A DNA stretch of 37,817 nt from a virus. The stretch covers positions 1 through 37,817 of the IMG/VR virus record IMGVR_UViG_3300033153_013473. One strand, given 5' to 3'. The notes under the pieces were generated by a model. It was given only the letters and a program-made list of their open reading frames with translations, did not search any database and had not been told where the DNA came from. Of this stretch, positions 31,459 through 37,817 are shown piece by piece; the first letter of the stretch is position 1; each line of letters begins with the position of its first letter. The translations under genes were made by a program, and so were the position numbers.

Positions 31459-31801
31459 TATCATCCACGACGATTGCGGTGTTGGCACGCTGACAGATGA
31501 GCTGTTCCCGCGGCAGGCAAATGGTTGCGGCTTGAACGGGCAACGAAAGCACCTGGCAATCAGGCAGGCAGAACTTGCTCGATGTGCAATGGCTTCTTTT
31601 GTCACCTGGGCAGGTGCCGAAGGAATGCGCCAACGAAGAGAAGAAATCGCCGCCCTACCGCGCAAGTTCTGGCATGGCCGGGTTGTGTTTCGACTGCTCT
31701 GCCACAAATGTTGCAAGGAGCGCTGGGAACCGGAATTCGTCGCATGGCACCTTGTATCGTTAGATCATTATATCTGCCCCCGGTGCCTCGTTCGTGGTTG
31801 A
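31448..31801 (+). CDS. Zinc-ribbon hypothetical protein
   Basis: A 117-residue protein starting at GTG 31448 and overlapping the previous stop. A C-terminal ribbon (LLCHKCCKERW ... YICPRCLVRG) supplies four or five cysteines. Not recognised beyond that. Confidence 0.5.
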   Translation: MHTDIIHDDCGVGTLTDELFPRQANGCGLNGQRKHLAIRQAELARCAMASFVTWAGAEGMRQRREEIAALPRKFWHGRVVFRLLCHKCCKERWEPEFVAWHLVSLDHYICPRCLVRG

Positions 31802-31847
31802 AGCTGCTACGAAGAGCGGACATGTTGAAATCAAACAAGATAACGTC

Positions 31848-31918
31848 GCAGGCCCCGCTGAGGGGGTTCCGGAGGGCCTTTCTGCTCGTCGCCGCGAGCG
31901 AAGGCTGGCGGGGTCTGC
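31848..31918 (+). ncRNA. Structured RNA element C
   Basis: GCAGGCCCCGC (31848-31858) pairs with GCGGGGTCTGC (31908-31918) including one G-U. Inside, GCCTT-TCT-GCTCG (31876-31888) pairs with CGAGC-G-AAGGC (31895-31905), a strong hairpin with a small internal loop. The CCCCGCTG start echoes element B. It fills the 141-bp gap 31802-31942 ahead of a membrane protein gene. Confidence 0.5.
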
Positions 31919-31942
31919 ATCCCCATACGGGAAGGAGGAAGG

Positions 31943-32188
31943 ATGAAGGAGGAACGAAGAAGTGAAAAAGGCGGCAAAAAGCTCGAGCTCCCGGAGGTGA
32001 ATTACCGGCTGATGGCTCCGCCAGCGCACCCGGCGGAGCGCGCGATGACGCTGTCGCTGCTGCTCGGGCTAGGGCGCTTCTGCTGGTTTGTGTTGCTCCT
32101 GCCGCTAGTGATCCCGGCCGTGCTGGCGGAGATAGGGGGCGACCCTCGGATCGTCGACTGGATGAATCGGCACGGGCTGGTGCCCTGA
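31943..32188 (+). CDS. Small membrane protein
   Basis: An 81-residue protein with a charged, cytoplasmic N-terminus and one TM helix (about 40-62, LGRFCWFVLLLPLVIPAVLA), followed by a short polar end. A strong GGAAGGAGGA site precedes it. Unknown function. Confidence 0.6.
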   Translation: MKEERRSEKGGKKLELPEVNYRLMAPPAHPAERAMTLSLLLGLGRFCWFVLLLPLVIPAVLAEIGGDPRIVDWMNRHGLVP

Positions 32189-32195
32189 GGATGCG

Positions 32196-33296
32196 ATGTC
32201 ACTGGCCTTGACGAAACGCATATGGGAGCGGCGCGATCTGCGGCCTACTACGACGCTGGTGGCGCTGGCCCTGGCCGACCGCTGCGCTCAAAGGCGGGCA
32301 GAGCCTGATTGCTACCAGTGTTGGCCTGCGGTCGAGACGCTGGCGGCGCAATGCGGCGTCGGTTGTAGCACCGTTTATCGGGCTCTGCGGGACCTGCGCG
32401 ATCGCGGGCTGCTGCACGTGCTCCAGCGGGGCCCCAAGAGCAATCTCTATTGCCTGGTGCCGTTGGCCTACGGCGGCAAGGCTCCCCCGGGCGTTTGTGA
32501 GCACTGTGAGAAGGCGCCCGAAGACGCTCCATGCCGCGCAAAAGCCCTGTCAAATTGGGAGGGCTTTTGCGGGAAGGCCAAGAAAGCCCTGTCAAATCGG
32601 GAGGCGAGCCGTGTCAAATTGAGAGGGCTTTTGCCCTCGAAAGCGTCCCCAAGTCCCAAGCCATTCAAGACTTCCGACGAAGCTGCCGAAGCGCATCCGT
32701 TAAAAGAACCGGTACGTACAAAGCCTTCATTCAGTCGGGTACAGTACAGTACTCTTAAACAAGAAGTGCGAGCAAGCCCGAGAAGGAAGGAATGCTTTGA
32801 AGAAACGGCAAGAAACGGCCACGATCCGGCGGCGATCCGGGCGCGGGAGGCGCTGCGAAAGCGGGGGCACCTGGCAGTGCCGACGGGAGTCTACATGCCG
32901 GTGGCCGTACGGCGGCTGTTGGAGGGAACGAACGGGCAGATACCGCCAACGACGCGCCTGGCATTCGAGGGCCAGATGTGGGACTGCGCGGCGCAACATG
33001 GGCTGGAACCGCTCCAGCGGGCATTGCGAAAGCTCGCGGTATGCCTGCCGTCCAGCCCGGGGGCCATTGCGCGCTACTTCGAGCCCATCTTGCGAGAAAG
33101 CGTCGGAGCTTGGCGGGTTGAGAAGGCCCAGGAGGCCGAATGGGAACAGAACCGCCGCGCGACGGAGGCGCGCCAAAAGGAGCTGTGGGAGCAGAGTCCG
33201 GAGCGGCGAAAGGCGGCCGAAAGGTTTCTGCGCCGGATGCGGGAACGCCTGCATGTCGAATCTGCATCGAGTAATGATAAATCATCACTGGAGTGA
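32196..33296 (+). CDS. Replication initiator-like protein (winged helix)
   Basis: A 366-residue protein. Residues about 1-95 form a winged helix of the kind in phage O-like initiators (RPTTTLVALALADRCAQRRA, VETLAAQCGVGCSTVYRALR). A Ser/Lys/Pro-rich linker follows, then a helical C-terminal domain (AAQHGLEPLQRALRKLAVCL, FLRRMRERLHVES). The linker DNA contains three phased direct repeats and an 11-bp inverted repeat, as the lambda O gene contains the origin iterons. It would bind these and recruit host replication proteins, since no phage helicase or loader is seen. Confidence 0.75.
   Translation: MSLALTKRIWERRDLRPTTTLVALALADRCAQRRAEPDCYQCWPAVETLAAQCGVGCSTVYRALRDLRDRGLLHVLQRGPKSNLYCLVPLAYGGKAPPGVCEHCEKAPEDAPCRAKALSNWEGFCGKAKKALSNREASRVKLRGLLPSKASPSPKPFKTSDEAAEAHPLKEPVRTKPSFSRVQYSTLKQEVRASPRRKECFEETARNGHDPAAIRAREALRKRGHLAVPTGVYMPVAVRRLLEGTNGQIPPTTRLAFEGQMWDCAAQHGLEPLQRALRKLAVCLPSSPGAIARYFEPILRESVGAWRVEKAQEAEWEQNRRATEARQKELWEQSPERRKAAERFLRRMRERLHVESASSNDKSSLE
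32538..32626. other. ori: Candidate replication origin: three iterons and an inverted repeat
   Basis: Three 19-bp direct repeats with core TGTCAAATyGrGAGG lie at 32544-32562, 32586-32604 and 32608-32626, spaced 42 and 22 bp, close to whole helical turns. The first sits in GCAAAAGCCCT (32538-32548) / AGGGCTTTTGC (32560-32570), a perfect inverted repeat. The region 32700-32770 behind them is relatively AT-rich with GTACAGTACAGTAC. All lie inside the initiator gene linker. Confidence 0.65.
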
Positions 33297-33299
33297 GGG

Positions 33300-33328
33300 T
33301 TGCAATAACCTCAGGCTGAGCCTATAAT
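33300..33328 (+). promoter_or_regulatory. Sigma70 promoter of a structured small RNA
   Basis: TTGCAA (33300-33305), 17 bp, then a perfect TATAAT (33323-33328). Transcription should start at about 33334-33336, where a 9-bp closing stem of the RNA begins. The -35 region GGGTTGCAA matches the one at 1931-1939. Confidence 0.75.
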
Positions 33329-33335
33329 AGGGACA

Positions 33336-33484
33336 GTGCCTGCCTCGATTCCCCGGGGAAATCGGGCACTATGGCAGGCAGGCTGTCCGCGCTGATCACG
33401 CGGGCGTAAGGGAGTCGGATTGAACCACGGTCTGGTCGGAGTCTCGACCCGAGCAGGGCAGGCACGACCGGGCCTTTTTGTTTT
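33336..33484 (+). ncRNA. Independently transcribed structured RNA (about 145 nt)
   Basis: GTGCCTGCC (33336-33344) pairs perfectly with GGCAGGCAC (33457-33465), or alternatively with GGCAGGC (33373-33379). Inner stems are CGATTCC...GGAAATCG (33346-33366) and CTCG-ACC-CGAG (33443-33453). It begins at the start point of a strong promoter and ends in an intrinsic terminator. No open frame of note crosses it. It lies between the initiator and Gam-like genes, where lambdoid phages may also carry small RNAs (compare oop). Function unknown. Confidence 0.7.
33429..33484 (+). terminator. Intrinsic terminator of the small RNA
   Basis: GGTCTGGTCG (33429-33438) pairs with CGACCGGGCC (33465-33474), ten pairs with two U-G, followed by TTTTTGTTTT (33475-33484). 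The loop carries the CTCGACCCGAG hairpin and the 3' arm of the alternative closing stem. Confidence 0.7.
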
Positions 33485-33519
33485 GGGGATAGCAAGCCAC
33501 ATAAAAGGGGAGAGCGAAC

Positions 33520-34074
33520 ATGGACCGTGCAGGGACGGTGATCGTGGCACTCAGCAGGGTTGAACGGCTTCTGCTGCGGATCGGGCGCAAGCAGCAGGAA
33601 CTGGATGCACTCCAGGCCCAAATGGATGAGCGGATAGCGGCGGTACGAGCGGAGTATGGTGAGCGCCTCCAGGGGCGGGCGGAGACGATCACTGCGCTCG
33701 AACGGGAACTGAATGAGCTATGTGAGGCGGAGCGCGGCACTTTACTGGACGGCGATGCCCGGAGCATTGAGACGCTGTTCGGCCGGGTGGGCTGGCGGAA
33801 AGGGCGGGACAGCATAAAGCTGAGGGACGAGGTATCTGAAGACGAAGTGGCCGGAAAGCTTGCAAGGCGGGGCTACGATGCGCTGGTCAAGGTGAAGCGG
33901 ACCGTGAGCCGGTCGGCGGTGCTGGCGGCACTGAAAGCGGGACGGATCACGGAGAGAGTTTTGAGTGCAGTGGGACTGCTGCTCGAGCCGGGCGAGGACA
34001 GGTGGTACTACGAGGTGAACGCATCGGCGGTGCAGCAGTACCAGGCGGGAGACGACGACAGCAGGGGAGCCTGA
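33520..34074 (+). CDS. gam: Mu Gam-like host nuclease inhibitor
   Basis: A 184-residue protein with the Gam layout: an N-terminal basic start, a long coiled coil (GRKQQELDALQAQMDERIAA, ITALERELNELCEAERGTLL) and a C-terminal Ku-like region with FGRVGWRKGRDSIKL. Mu Gam binds DNA ends and protects them from exonucleases such as RecBCD. It is the first gene after the small RNA and uses ATAAAAGGGGAGAGC-type upstream sequence as ribosome site. Confidence 0.8.
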   Translation: MDRAGTVIVALSRVERLLLRIGRKQQELDALQAQMDERIAAVRAEYGERLQGRAETITALERELNELCEAERGTLLDGDARSIETLFGRVGWRKGRDSIKLRDEVSEDEVAGKLARRGYDALVKVKRTVSRSAVLAALKAGRITERVLSAVGLLLEPGEDRWYYEVNASAVQQYQAGDDDSRGA

Positions 34075-34442
34075 TGGGGGAGGCCGGGCCAGGCGGCGAG
34101 CCAATCATTGAATGCCCTCGGTGCGAGCGAGCGATGACGTATGAACCGCATGAAAAGCGGCGCGGGGGTCGCTATCGGTGCGAATGTGGCTATCGCTTTT
34201 GGCTGAGCACGGGAGGGGAAGGGATGTTGCTGCCGGAGTTTCGACCGCCGGAGGAGCAAGACAGGTGTCAACTGGGTCGAAAGGCGACAGGGATTCCTGC
34301 GGATATAGAGCTGAGGAAGATTGTATTCAGGCGCTGGAAGGAAGCACTCTGCGAGAGGAGCTTGGCAGTTGCCGTGCTGGAACCGTTATGCGAAATGTCT
34401 CTCGCCCCGGAAATCCTGCACGAAATTCTCAATGAGCGATGA
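34074..34442 (+). CDS. Zinc-ribbon protein
   Basis: A 122-residue protein starting in a TGATG overlap with gam. The N-terminal half has a four-Cys zinc ribbon (CPRCERAMTYEPHEKR, YRCECGYRFWLSTGG). The C-terminal half is helical. Function unknown; a role in DNA repair or recombination is suggested only by its neighbour. Confidence 0.6.
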   Translation: MGEAGPGGEPIIECPRCERAMTYEPHEKRRGGRYRCECGYRFWLSTGGEGMLLPEFRPPEEQDRCQLGRKATGIPADIELRKIVFRRWKEALCERSLAVAVLEPLCEMSLAPEILHEILNER

Positions 34443-34565
34443 TGGCCTTTCCATGGTTTGAAAAATGGGTCCTGGCTCAATAAGCAATTCTGCTGAGGGT
34501 GCCCAGAACAACCGCGGCGGCAAGCAGAGTTTGTTTGTGTGAAAAAAAATCCCGGAGGTGGACAG

Positions 34566-35912
34566 ATGAGGGCAAGATTCGATGTCGAATTGCGGAGTAT
34601 CGAGCAGATTCGGCCCTACGAGGGCAACCCCCGCCAGAACGAGGATGCGGTGGACGCCGTGGCGGCCTCGATCCGCGAATTCGGGTTTCGTCAGCCCATC
34701 GTCGTGGATGAGGAGGGCATCATTGTGGTCGGCCACACGCGGTATCGGGCCGCCCTGAAGCTCGGCCTCGATAAGGTGCCAGTGCACGTGGCTCGCGGCC
34801 TCAGCCCCGAGCAGGTCCGCGCCTACCGTCTGGCCGACAACGCGACCAGGGACCTCTCGGAGTGGGACTACGAGCTCTTGCCCATCGAGCTCGGCGCGCT
34901 CAAGGACGCTGCTTACGACCTGGAGCTTATCGGGTTCCCCGAGGATGAGTTGGCTGAGATCATGGACACCGGCGAGCTAAAGCAGGGTCTGACCGACCCG
35001 GACCAGGTGCCTGAGCCGCCGGACGAGCCGATCACACGCCCGGGCGATTTGTGCATACTGGGAGACCACAGATTGCTTTGCGGCGACGCTGGCAAGGCTG
35101 AGGACGTCGACCGCCTGCTCGGCGGCGAGACGATAGACCTCCTCAACACAGATCCGCCCTATGGGGTCTGCGTTGAGCCGCGCAGCAGCACGGCGATAGC
35201 TGCCGGGCAGAGTCATTACCCCGATTTGTCTCGCAAGATGCATCACCAGCAGATGGATATGGCTCATGGCATCACTGACCCCAAAAGGGCCAAAAAGAAG
35301 ATGCGGCCAAAGGATCGTCCCCTTGAAGGCGACTTCCTGCCGCGAGAGGAATACCGCAAGCTTCTGCGGGCATGGTTCGGGCAGGCGGCCCGGGTCCTGA
35401 AGCCAGGCGGTGCCTTTTACATTTGGGGCGGATATGAATCGGGCCCTGCGAACTACCCGCCTGCGTTTGAGGAATGTGGCTTCTATTTCAGCCAGACGAT
35501 TATCTGGGTGAAGCAGCCGGTCCTGACGCGCAAGGATTTCCTGGGTGCGCATGAGATGTGTTTCTACGGCTGGCGGCAGGGCGCAGGGCACAAATTCTAC
35601 GGCCCGAACAATGTGCGAGACGTTTGGGACGTGAAGAAGGTTTCTCAACAGAAGATGGTGCACCTCACTGAGAAGCCAGTCGAGCTGGCCGTGCGGGCCA
35701 TCCAGTGCTCGTCACAGCAGGGTGAGAACGTGCTGGACCTCTTCGGCGGGTCAGGCTCGACGCTCATCGCTTGCGAGCAGACGGGGCGGCGGTGCTACAT
35801 GATGGAGATCGACGGGCTCTATTGCGACATCATCGCCCAGAGGTGGGAGGAGTTCACGGGGCAAAAGGCGAACCTGGTTTCTGCTGAGGAGGCTGAGAAT
35901 GTTCGGAAATAG
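34566..35912 (+). CDS. ParB-like domain - DNA methyltransferase fusion
   Basis: A 448-residue protein from ATG 34566 (CCGGAGG upstream; a GTG 34539 lies on top of it). Residues 1-110 form a ParB-like domain with GHTRYRAA at 56-63. Residues 160-440 form an amino-methyltransferase with DPPYG at 196-200 (motif IV) and DLFGGSGST at 390-398 (motif I). The order IV then I marks the beta class (N6-adenine or N4-cytosine). Such fusions are common in phages and probably modify phage DNA against host restriction. No restriction enzyme partner is present. The 123-bp gap before it shows nothing else. Confidence 0.88.
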   Translation: MRARFDVELRSIEQIRPYEGNPRQNEDAVDAVAASIREFGFRQPIVVDEEGIIVVGHTRYRAALKLGLDKVPVHVARGLSPEQVRAYRLADNATRDLSEWDYELLPIELGALKDAAYDLELIGFPEDELAEIMDTGELKQGLTDPDQVPEPPDEPITRPGDLCILGDHRLLCGDAGKAEDVDRLLGGETIDLLNTDPPYGVCVEPRSSTAIAAGQSHYPDLSRKMHHQQMDMAHGITDPKRAKKKMRPKDRPLEGDFLPREEYRKLLRAWFGQAARVLKPGGAFYIWGGYESGPANYPPAFEECGFYFSQTIIWVKQPVLTRKDFLGAHEMCFYGWRQGAGHKFYGPNNVRDVWDVKKVSQQKMVHLTEKPVELAVRAIQCSSQQGENVLDLFGGSGSTLIACEQTGRRCYMMEIDGLYCDIIAQRWEEFTGQKANLVSAEEAENVRK

Positions 35913-36423
35913 CCGCTTGTTCCGCCAGGCCGGTGGATTCAGGATTTCGGTGGCAGCTGATAAGGATATTGCCGACACTTGCGATGAGCGAAGACACGGC
36001 AGCCACGCCCGCAAAGATGGCGGCCCAACGGGTCCACCTGCGATCCTTTGTCGCTTCTTCGCGAGTCAACATACGATCTTTTTCGGGGTCGCGGCGGTCT
36101 GCTTCCCTGCGCTCCAAGATCACTGCTGCGGGGAAGAACATGCCCGGAGTGTACGGGTAGAAGAAGCAATAGTCCTCGCGATCTTTCCTGACAACAGCGT
36201 CCAAGCTTTCATTTGTGTCCTTGGGAAGATTCGCCGAATCCCAAACCTTTCGGTAACAAGCCAGCGCGCAGAATTCCCCGAGCACCTTGTCGGTCTCGCC
36301 AGCAGCGATCTGGCTTCGCTGCTCTTCATTTATGAGGAGATGTGTCCGTGGGCTGCTGCATCTTTCGAGGAAATGACAGCGCAGGCAACATCGCGCTGGC
36401 AGGTTGGGCTGGTCGGAATTCAT
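35854..36423 (-). CDS. Cys-rich, single-TM protein on the minus strand (moron)
   Basis: A 189-residue protein antisense to the end of the methyltransferase gene (59 bp overlap). The N-terminus has CCLRCHFLERCSSPRTH and a later CALACYRKVWD, together a likely zinc or iron-binding cluster. The middle has YPYTPGMFFPAAVILERREA. A TM helix lies near residues 130-152 (RWAAIFAGVAAVSSLIASVG). GGAGGG precedes ATG 36423. Its reverse orientation amid + genes is typical of morons expressed in lysogeny; superinfection exclusion is one option. Confidence 0.65.
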   Translation of the reverse strand: MNSDQPNLPARCCLRCHFLERCSSPRTHLLINEEQRSQIAAGETDKVLGEFCALACYRKVWDSANLPKDTNESLDAVVRKDREDYCFFYPYTPGMFFPAAVILERREADRRDPEKDRMLTREEATKDRRWTRWAAIFAGVAAVSSLIASVGNILISCHRNPESTGLAEQAAISEHSQPPQQKPGSPFAP

Positions 36424-36458
36424 GACTCTATGTTACCCTCCAGGCGTCACAGAAGCAA

Positions 36459-36479
36459 CCCCGGCCGCGGAGGCCGGGG
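36459..36479 (-). terminator. GC-rich hairpin, possible minus-strand terminator
   Basis: CCCCGGCC (36459-36466) and GGCCGGGG (36472-36479) form a perfect 8-bp stem. On the minus strand TTGCTTCTG follows, a weak T-run. It lies between the two minus-strand genes. The gap 36424-36504 holds nothing else. Confidence 0.45.
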
Positions 36480-36504
36480 TGAAAGAGGATGGTTGATGGG
36501 GAAC

Positions 36505-36720
36505 TCAGCGTGCCAGTTCGAACTTGCCTCTGGCGGCCTTGCGGAAGCGGGCCTCATCGCCCTTCTTCTGTATCTCCCGCAGGATGGCCGCGTAGACCGT
36601 GCCCGCCAGCGTCTTGCCGTCCGCCGCTGGCGTCTTGCCTTCGGACTGGCAGTAGCCCTTCTCGAAGGCACGCGTGATGATGGGCTGAAAAGATGCTAGG
36701 AAGGATAGAAACGATGACAT
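36505..36720 (-). CDS. Small hypothetical minus-strand protein
   Basis: A 71-residue frame from ATG 36720 (ATG 36777 is in frame with GGAGG close by, but runs over the terminase small gene region). It reads [20 protein letters not shown] and [20 protein letters not shown] with good codon character, and its stop is just ahead of the GC hairpin. Not recognised. Confidence 0.45.
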   Translation of the reverse strand: MSSFLSFLASFQPIITRAFEKGYCQSEGKTPAADGKTLAGTVYAAILREIQKKGDEARFRKAARGKFELAR

Positions 36721-36866
36721 GACCGATGTGGGAAGGCGAACGGCGGGGGCCGCGAGACCCCAAGCCACCAGAGCCATCGCCTCCGGAGGCCTTTATTCGC
36801 CGCTCGCCGCCGCGAGTCCCCTTCATTGTAAGAGAAATCGGGTGCGGGGAAAAGGACATCATCTCA

Positions 36867-37097
36867 ATGATGGCGTCGGCACCGGAAAGCCGGAGCTGCA
36901 CAACAAAGCGGCTCGACCTTACTGCCCTTTCCATTCAGGATGCAGTGCGGATCCTTGGAATATCGGGAGAGAGGATCCAAGCCGATATCGAGATGGGTTT
37001 GCCCACGAATCCGGACGGCACGATCAACCTGGTGCAATACGCCGCGTGGCTCAATCGCCTGTTGAATCAGAAAGATGCGAGCGATGCCCAGGTTTGA
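36867..37097 (+). CDS. Small terminase-like DNA-binding protein
   Basis: A 76-residue protein from ATG 36867 (a longer frame starts at 36726 but its first 47 codons are low-quality and antisense to another gene). It contains RLDLTALSIQDAVRILGISG and INLVQYAAWLNRLLNQ, a small helix-turn-helix fold. It overlaps the terL start by 14 bp, so it has the position of the small terminase subunit that recognises the packaging site. The same DG-INL-Y-AWL pattern recurs in the N-terminus of the large subunit. Confidence 0.65.
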   Translation: MMASAPESRSCTTKRLDLTALSIQDAVRILGISGERIQADIEMGLPTNPDGTINLVQYAAWLNRLLNQKDASDAQV

Positions 37098-37817
37098 TCC
37101 TCGCAAGTTACGCCCTTCTGCGCTGCTACGTCTTGTCAATTCCACTTCCCTTGGCGAAGTGCTGCGTTCGCATACTCTCTACAAGCAACGGAACCGTGCT
37201 GGTTTCCGCATCGGGGACGGACGGTATATCAACCTTCTGCGGTATGTTGCCTGGCTGTCAGAACAACGTGACGAGATGAAGAAACGCGAAGATAGCGGCT
37301 ATGGTGCCATCAAAGAGGCGGCGCGTTCGCGGAACGTCCGGCTTGCTGCCGAGGGTCGGGATATCGCGCCCATCCCGAAGATCGTGCATGCGGGCTGCCG
37401 CAGGAAGGCCCTGAAAAGCTTCCGCTATTTCTGCGAGAAGTACTTCCCGGCCACCTTCACCTTGCCCTGGTCGCCGGACCATCTCAAGGTCATTCAGCGC
37501 GTGGAACAGGCGGTACTCGAGGGCGGGCTGTTTGCGCTTGCCATGCCGCGCGGCAGCGGCAAGACCTCTATCTGCGAGGTCGCGTGTCTTTGGGCCGTCT
37601 TCACGGGAGCGCGGCAGTTCGTGTGCCTGATCGCATCCGACGAGGGGCACGCCATGACGATGCTCGAGGCGCTCAAGACGGAGCTCGAAACCAACGACCA
37701 GCTCCTGGAAGACTTTCCGGAGGCCGTTTACCCCGTGCGATGCCTGGAGGGCATCGCCAACCGCTGCGCGGGGCAGCTCTACCAGGGCAAGAGCACGTAC
37801 ATCGAGTGGACGGCACG
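37084..37817 (+). CDS. terL: Terminase large subunit, 5' part (continues at 1-1648)
   Basis: The first 244 residues of the 755-residue large terminase; the gene runs off the window end and continues at base 115 in the same frame. An N-terminal extension (ALLRLVNSTSLGEVLRSHTL, GDGRYINLLRYVAWL) resembles the small terminase-like protein upstream. Walker A is AMPRGSGKTS at residues 153-162, with the P-loop Lys160. The 14-bp overlap with the upstream gene shows coupled translation. Confidence 0.93.
   Translation, partial: MPRFDPRKLRPSALLRLVNSTSLGEVLRSHTLYKQRNRAGFRIGDGRYINLLRYVAWLSEQRDEMKKREDSGYGAIKEAARSRNVRLAAEGRDIAPIPKIVHAGCRRKALKSFRYFCEKYFPATFTLPWSPDHLKVIQRVEQAVLEGGLFALAMPRGSGKTSICEVACLWAVFTGARQFVCLIASDEGHAMTMLEALKTELETNDQLLEDFPEAVYPVRCLEGIANRCAGQLYQGKSTYIEWTA
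37704..37817. repeat. Terminal direct repeat, copy 2 (circular overlap)
   Basis: Exact copy of bases 1-114 at the right end, inside terL. It marks the point where the circular map was opened. Confidence 0.95.

Noticed and set aside
33405-33460. tRNA-like T-arm words in the small RNA region (GGATTGAACC)
   Set aside because: The flanking bases do not pair as a T-stem and no acceptor or anticodon arm can be built on either strand.
35899-36699. 266-residue plus-strand frame after the methyltransferase
   Set aside because: The minus-strand protein at 35854-36423 has Cys motifs, a TM helix and a ribosome site, while the plus frame looks random and crosses the GC hairpin.
1-37817. Terminal repeats as true phage terminal redundancy, or as transposon ends
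   Set aside because: The repeat lies inside terL with the frame unbroken, which fits a circular assembly overlap and not a defined genome end.

Overview
The window looks like the complete genome of a temperate, tailed (siphovirus-like) phage or prophage, cut at an arbitrary point. Its first 114 bases are repeated exactly as its last 114 (37704-37817), and the large terminase gene reads through that joint in frame. The molecule is therefore circular or circularly permuted, with about 37.7 kb of unique sequence. The DNA is GC-rich, genes are tightly packed with many ATGA/TGATG overlaps, and most starts have AGGAGG-type ribosome sites, so the host is a bacterium. Two dispersed repeat families (around CTACTCTGCGAAG and CACAGAGGCACAGAGG) and the style of the tail genes recall environmental Planctomycetota or related lineages, but that host guess is weak.

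Layout, + strand unless stated. 36867-37817 and 1-1648: terminase. 1645-2070: an NrdR-like zinc ribbon, a pair of NrdR-box-like palindromes, a candidate promoter and a terminator-like hairpin. 2106-6876: small head protein, portal, a protease-scaffold-capsid fusion with an in-frame internal start, and a decoration protein. 6967-9914: an inserted pair of multidomain glycosyltransferases. 9911-22789: head-tail connectors, tail tube, tail chaperones with a -1 frameshift signal, a cluster of small membrane proteins, tape measure, and tail tip/fibre proteins.

23281-26945 is the lysogeny region. It holds a short tyrosine recombinase with its own promoter and operator-like palindrome, a 5' half of a tRNA-Arg gene (probable attP), and then on the minus strand a full-length integrase, an exported coiled-coil protein and a CI/LexA-like S24 repressor. 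27087-35912 is the early region: many small zinc-binding or membrane proteins, three structured RNA-like elements, a winged-helix replication initiator with iterons inside its gene (candidate origin), a promoter-RNA-terminator unit, a Mu Gam-like protein and a ParB-methyltransferase fusion. A minus-strand block (35854-36720) separates this from the terminase genes.

The expected life cycle is integration at a tRNA-Arg gene, repression by the S24 protein, initiator/iteron replication, then terminase-driven packaging into a long-tailed virion. I recognised no endolysin, DNA polymerase or helicase. The most unusual parts are the zinc-ribbon/palindrome-pair locus, the independently transcribed RNA at 33336-33484, the structured elements sharing a compensated stem, and the glycosyltransferase pair in the head operon.
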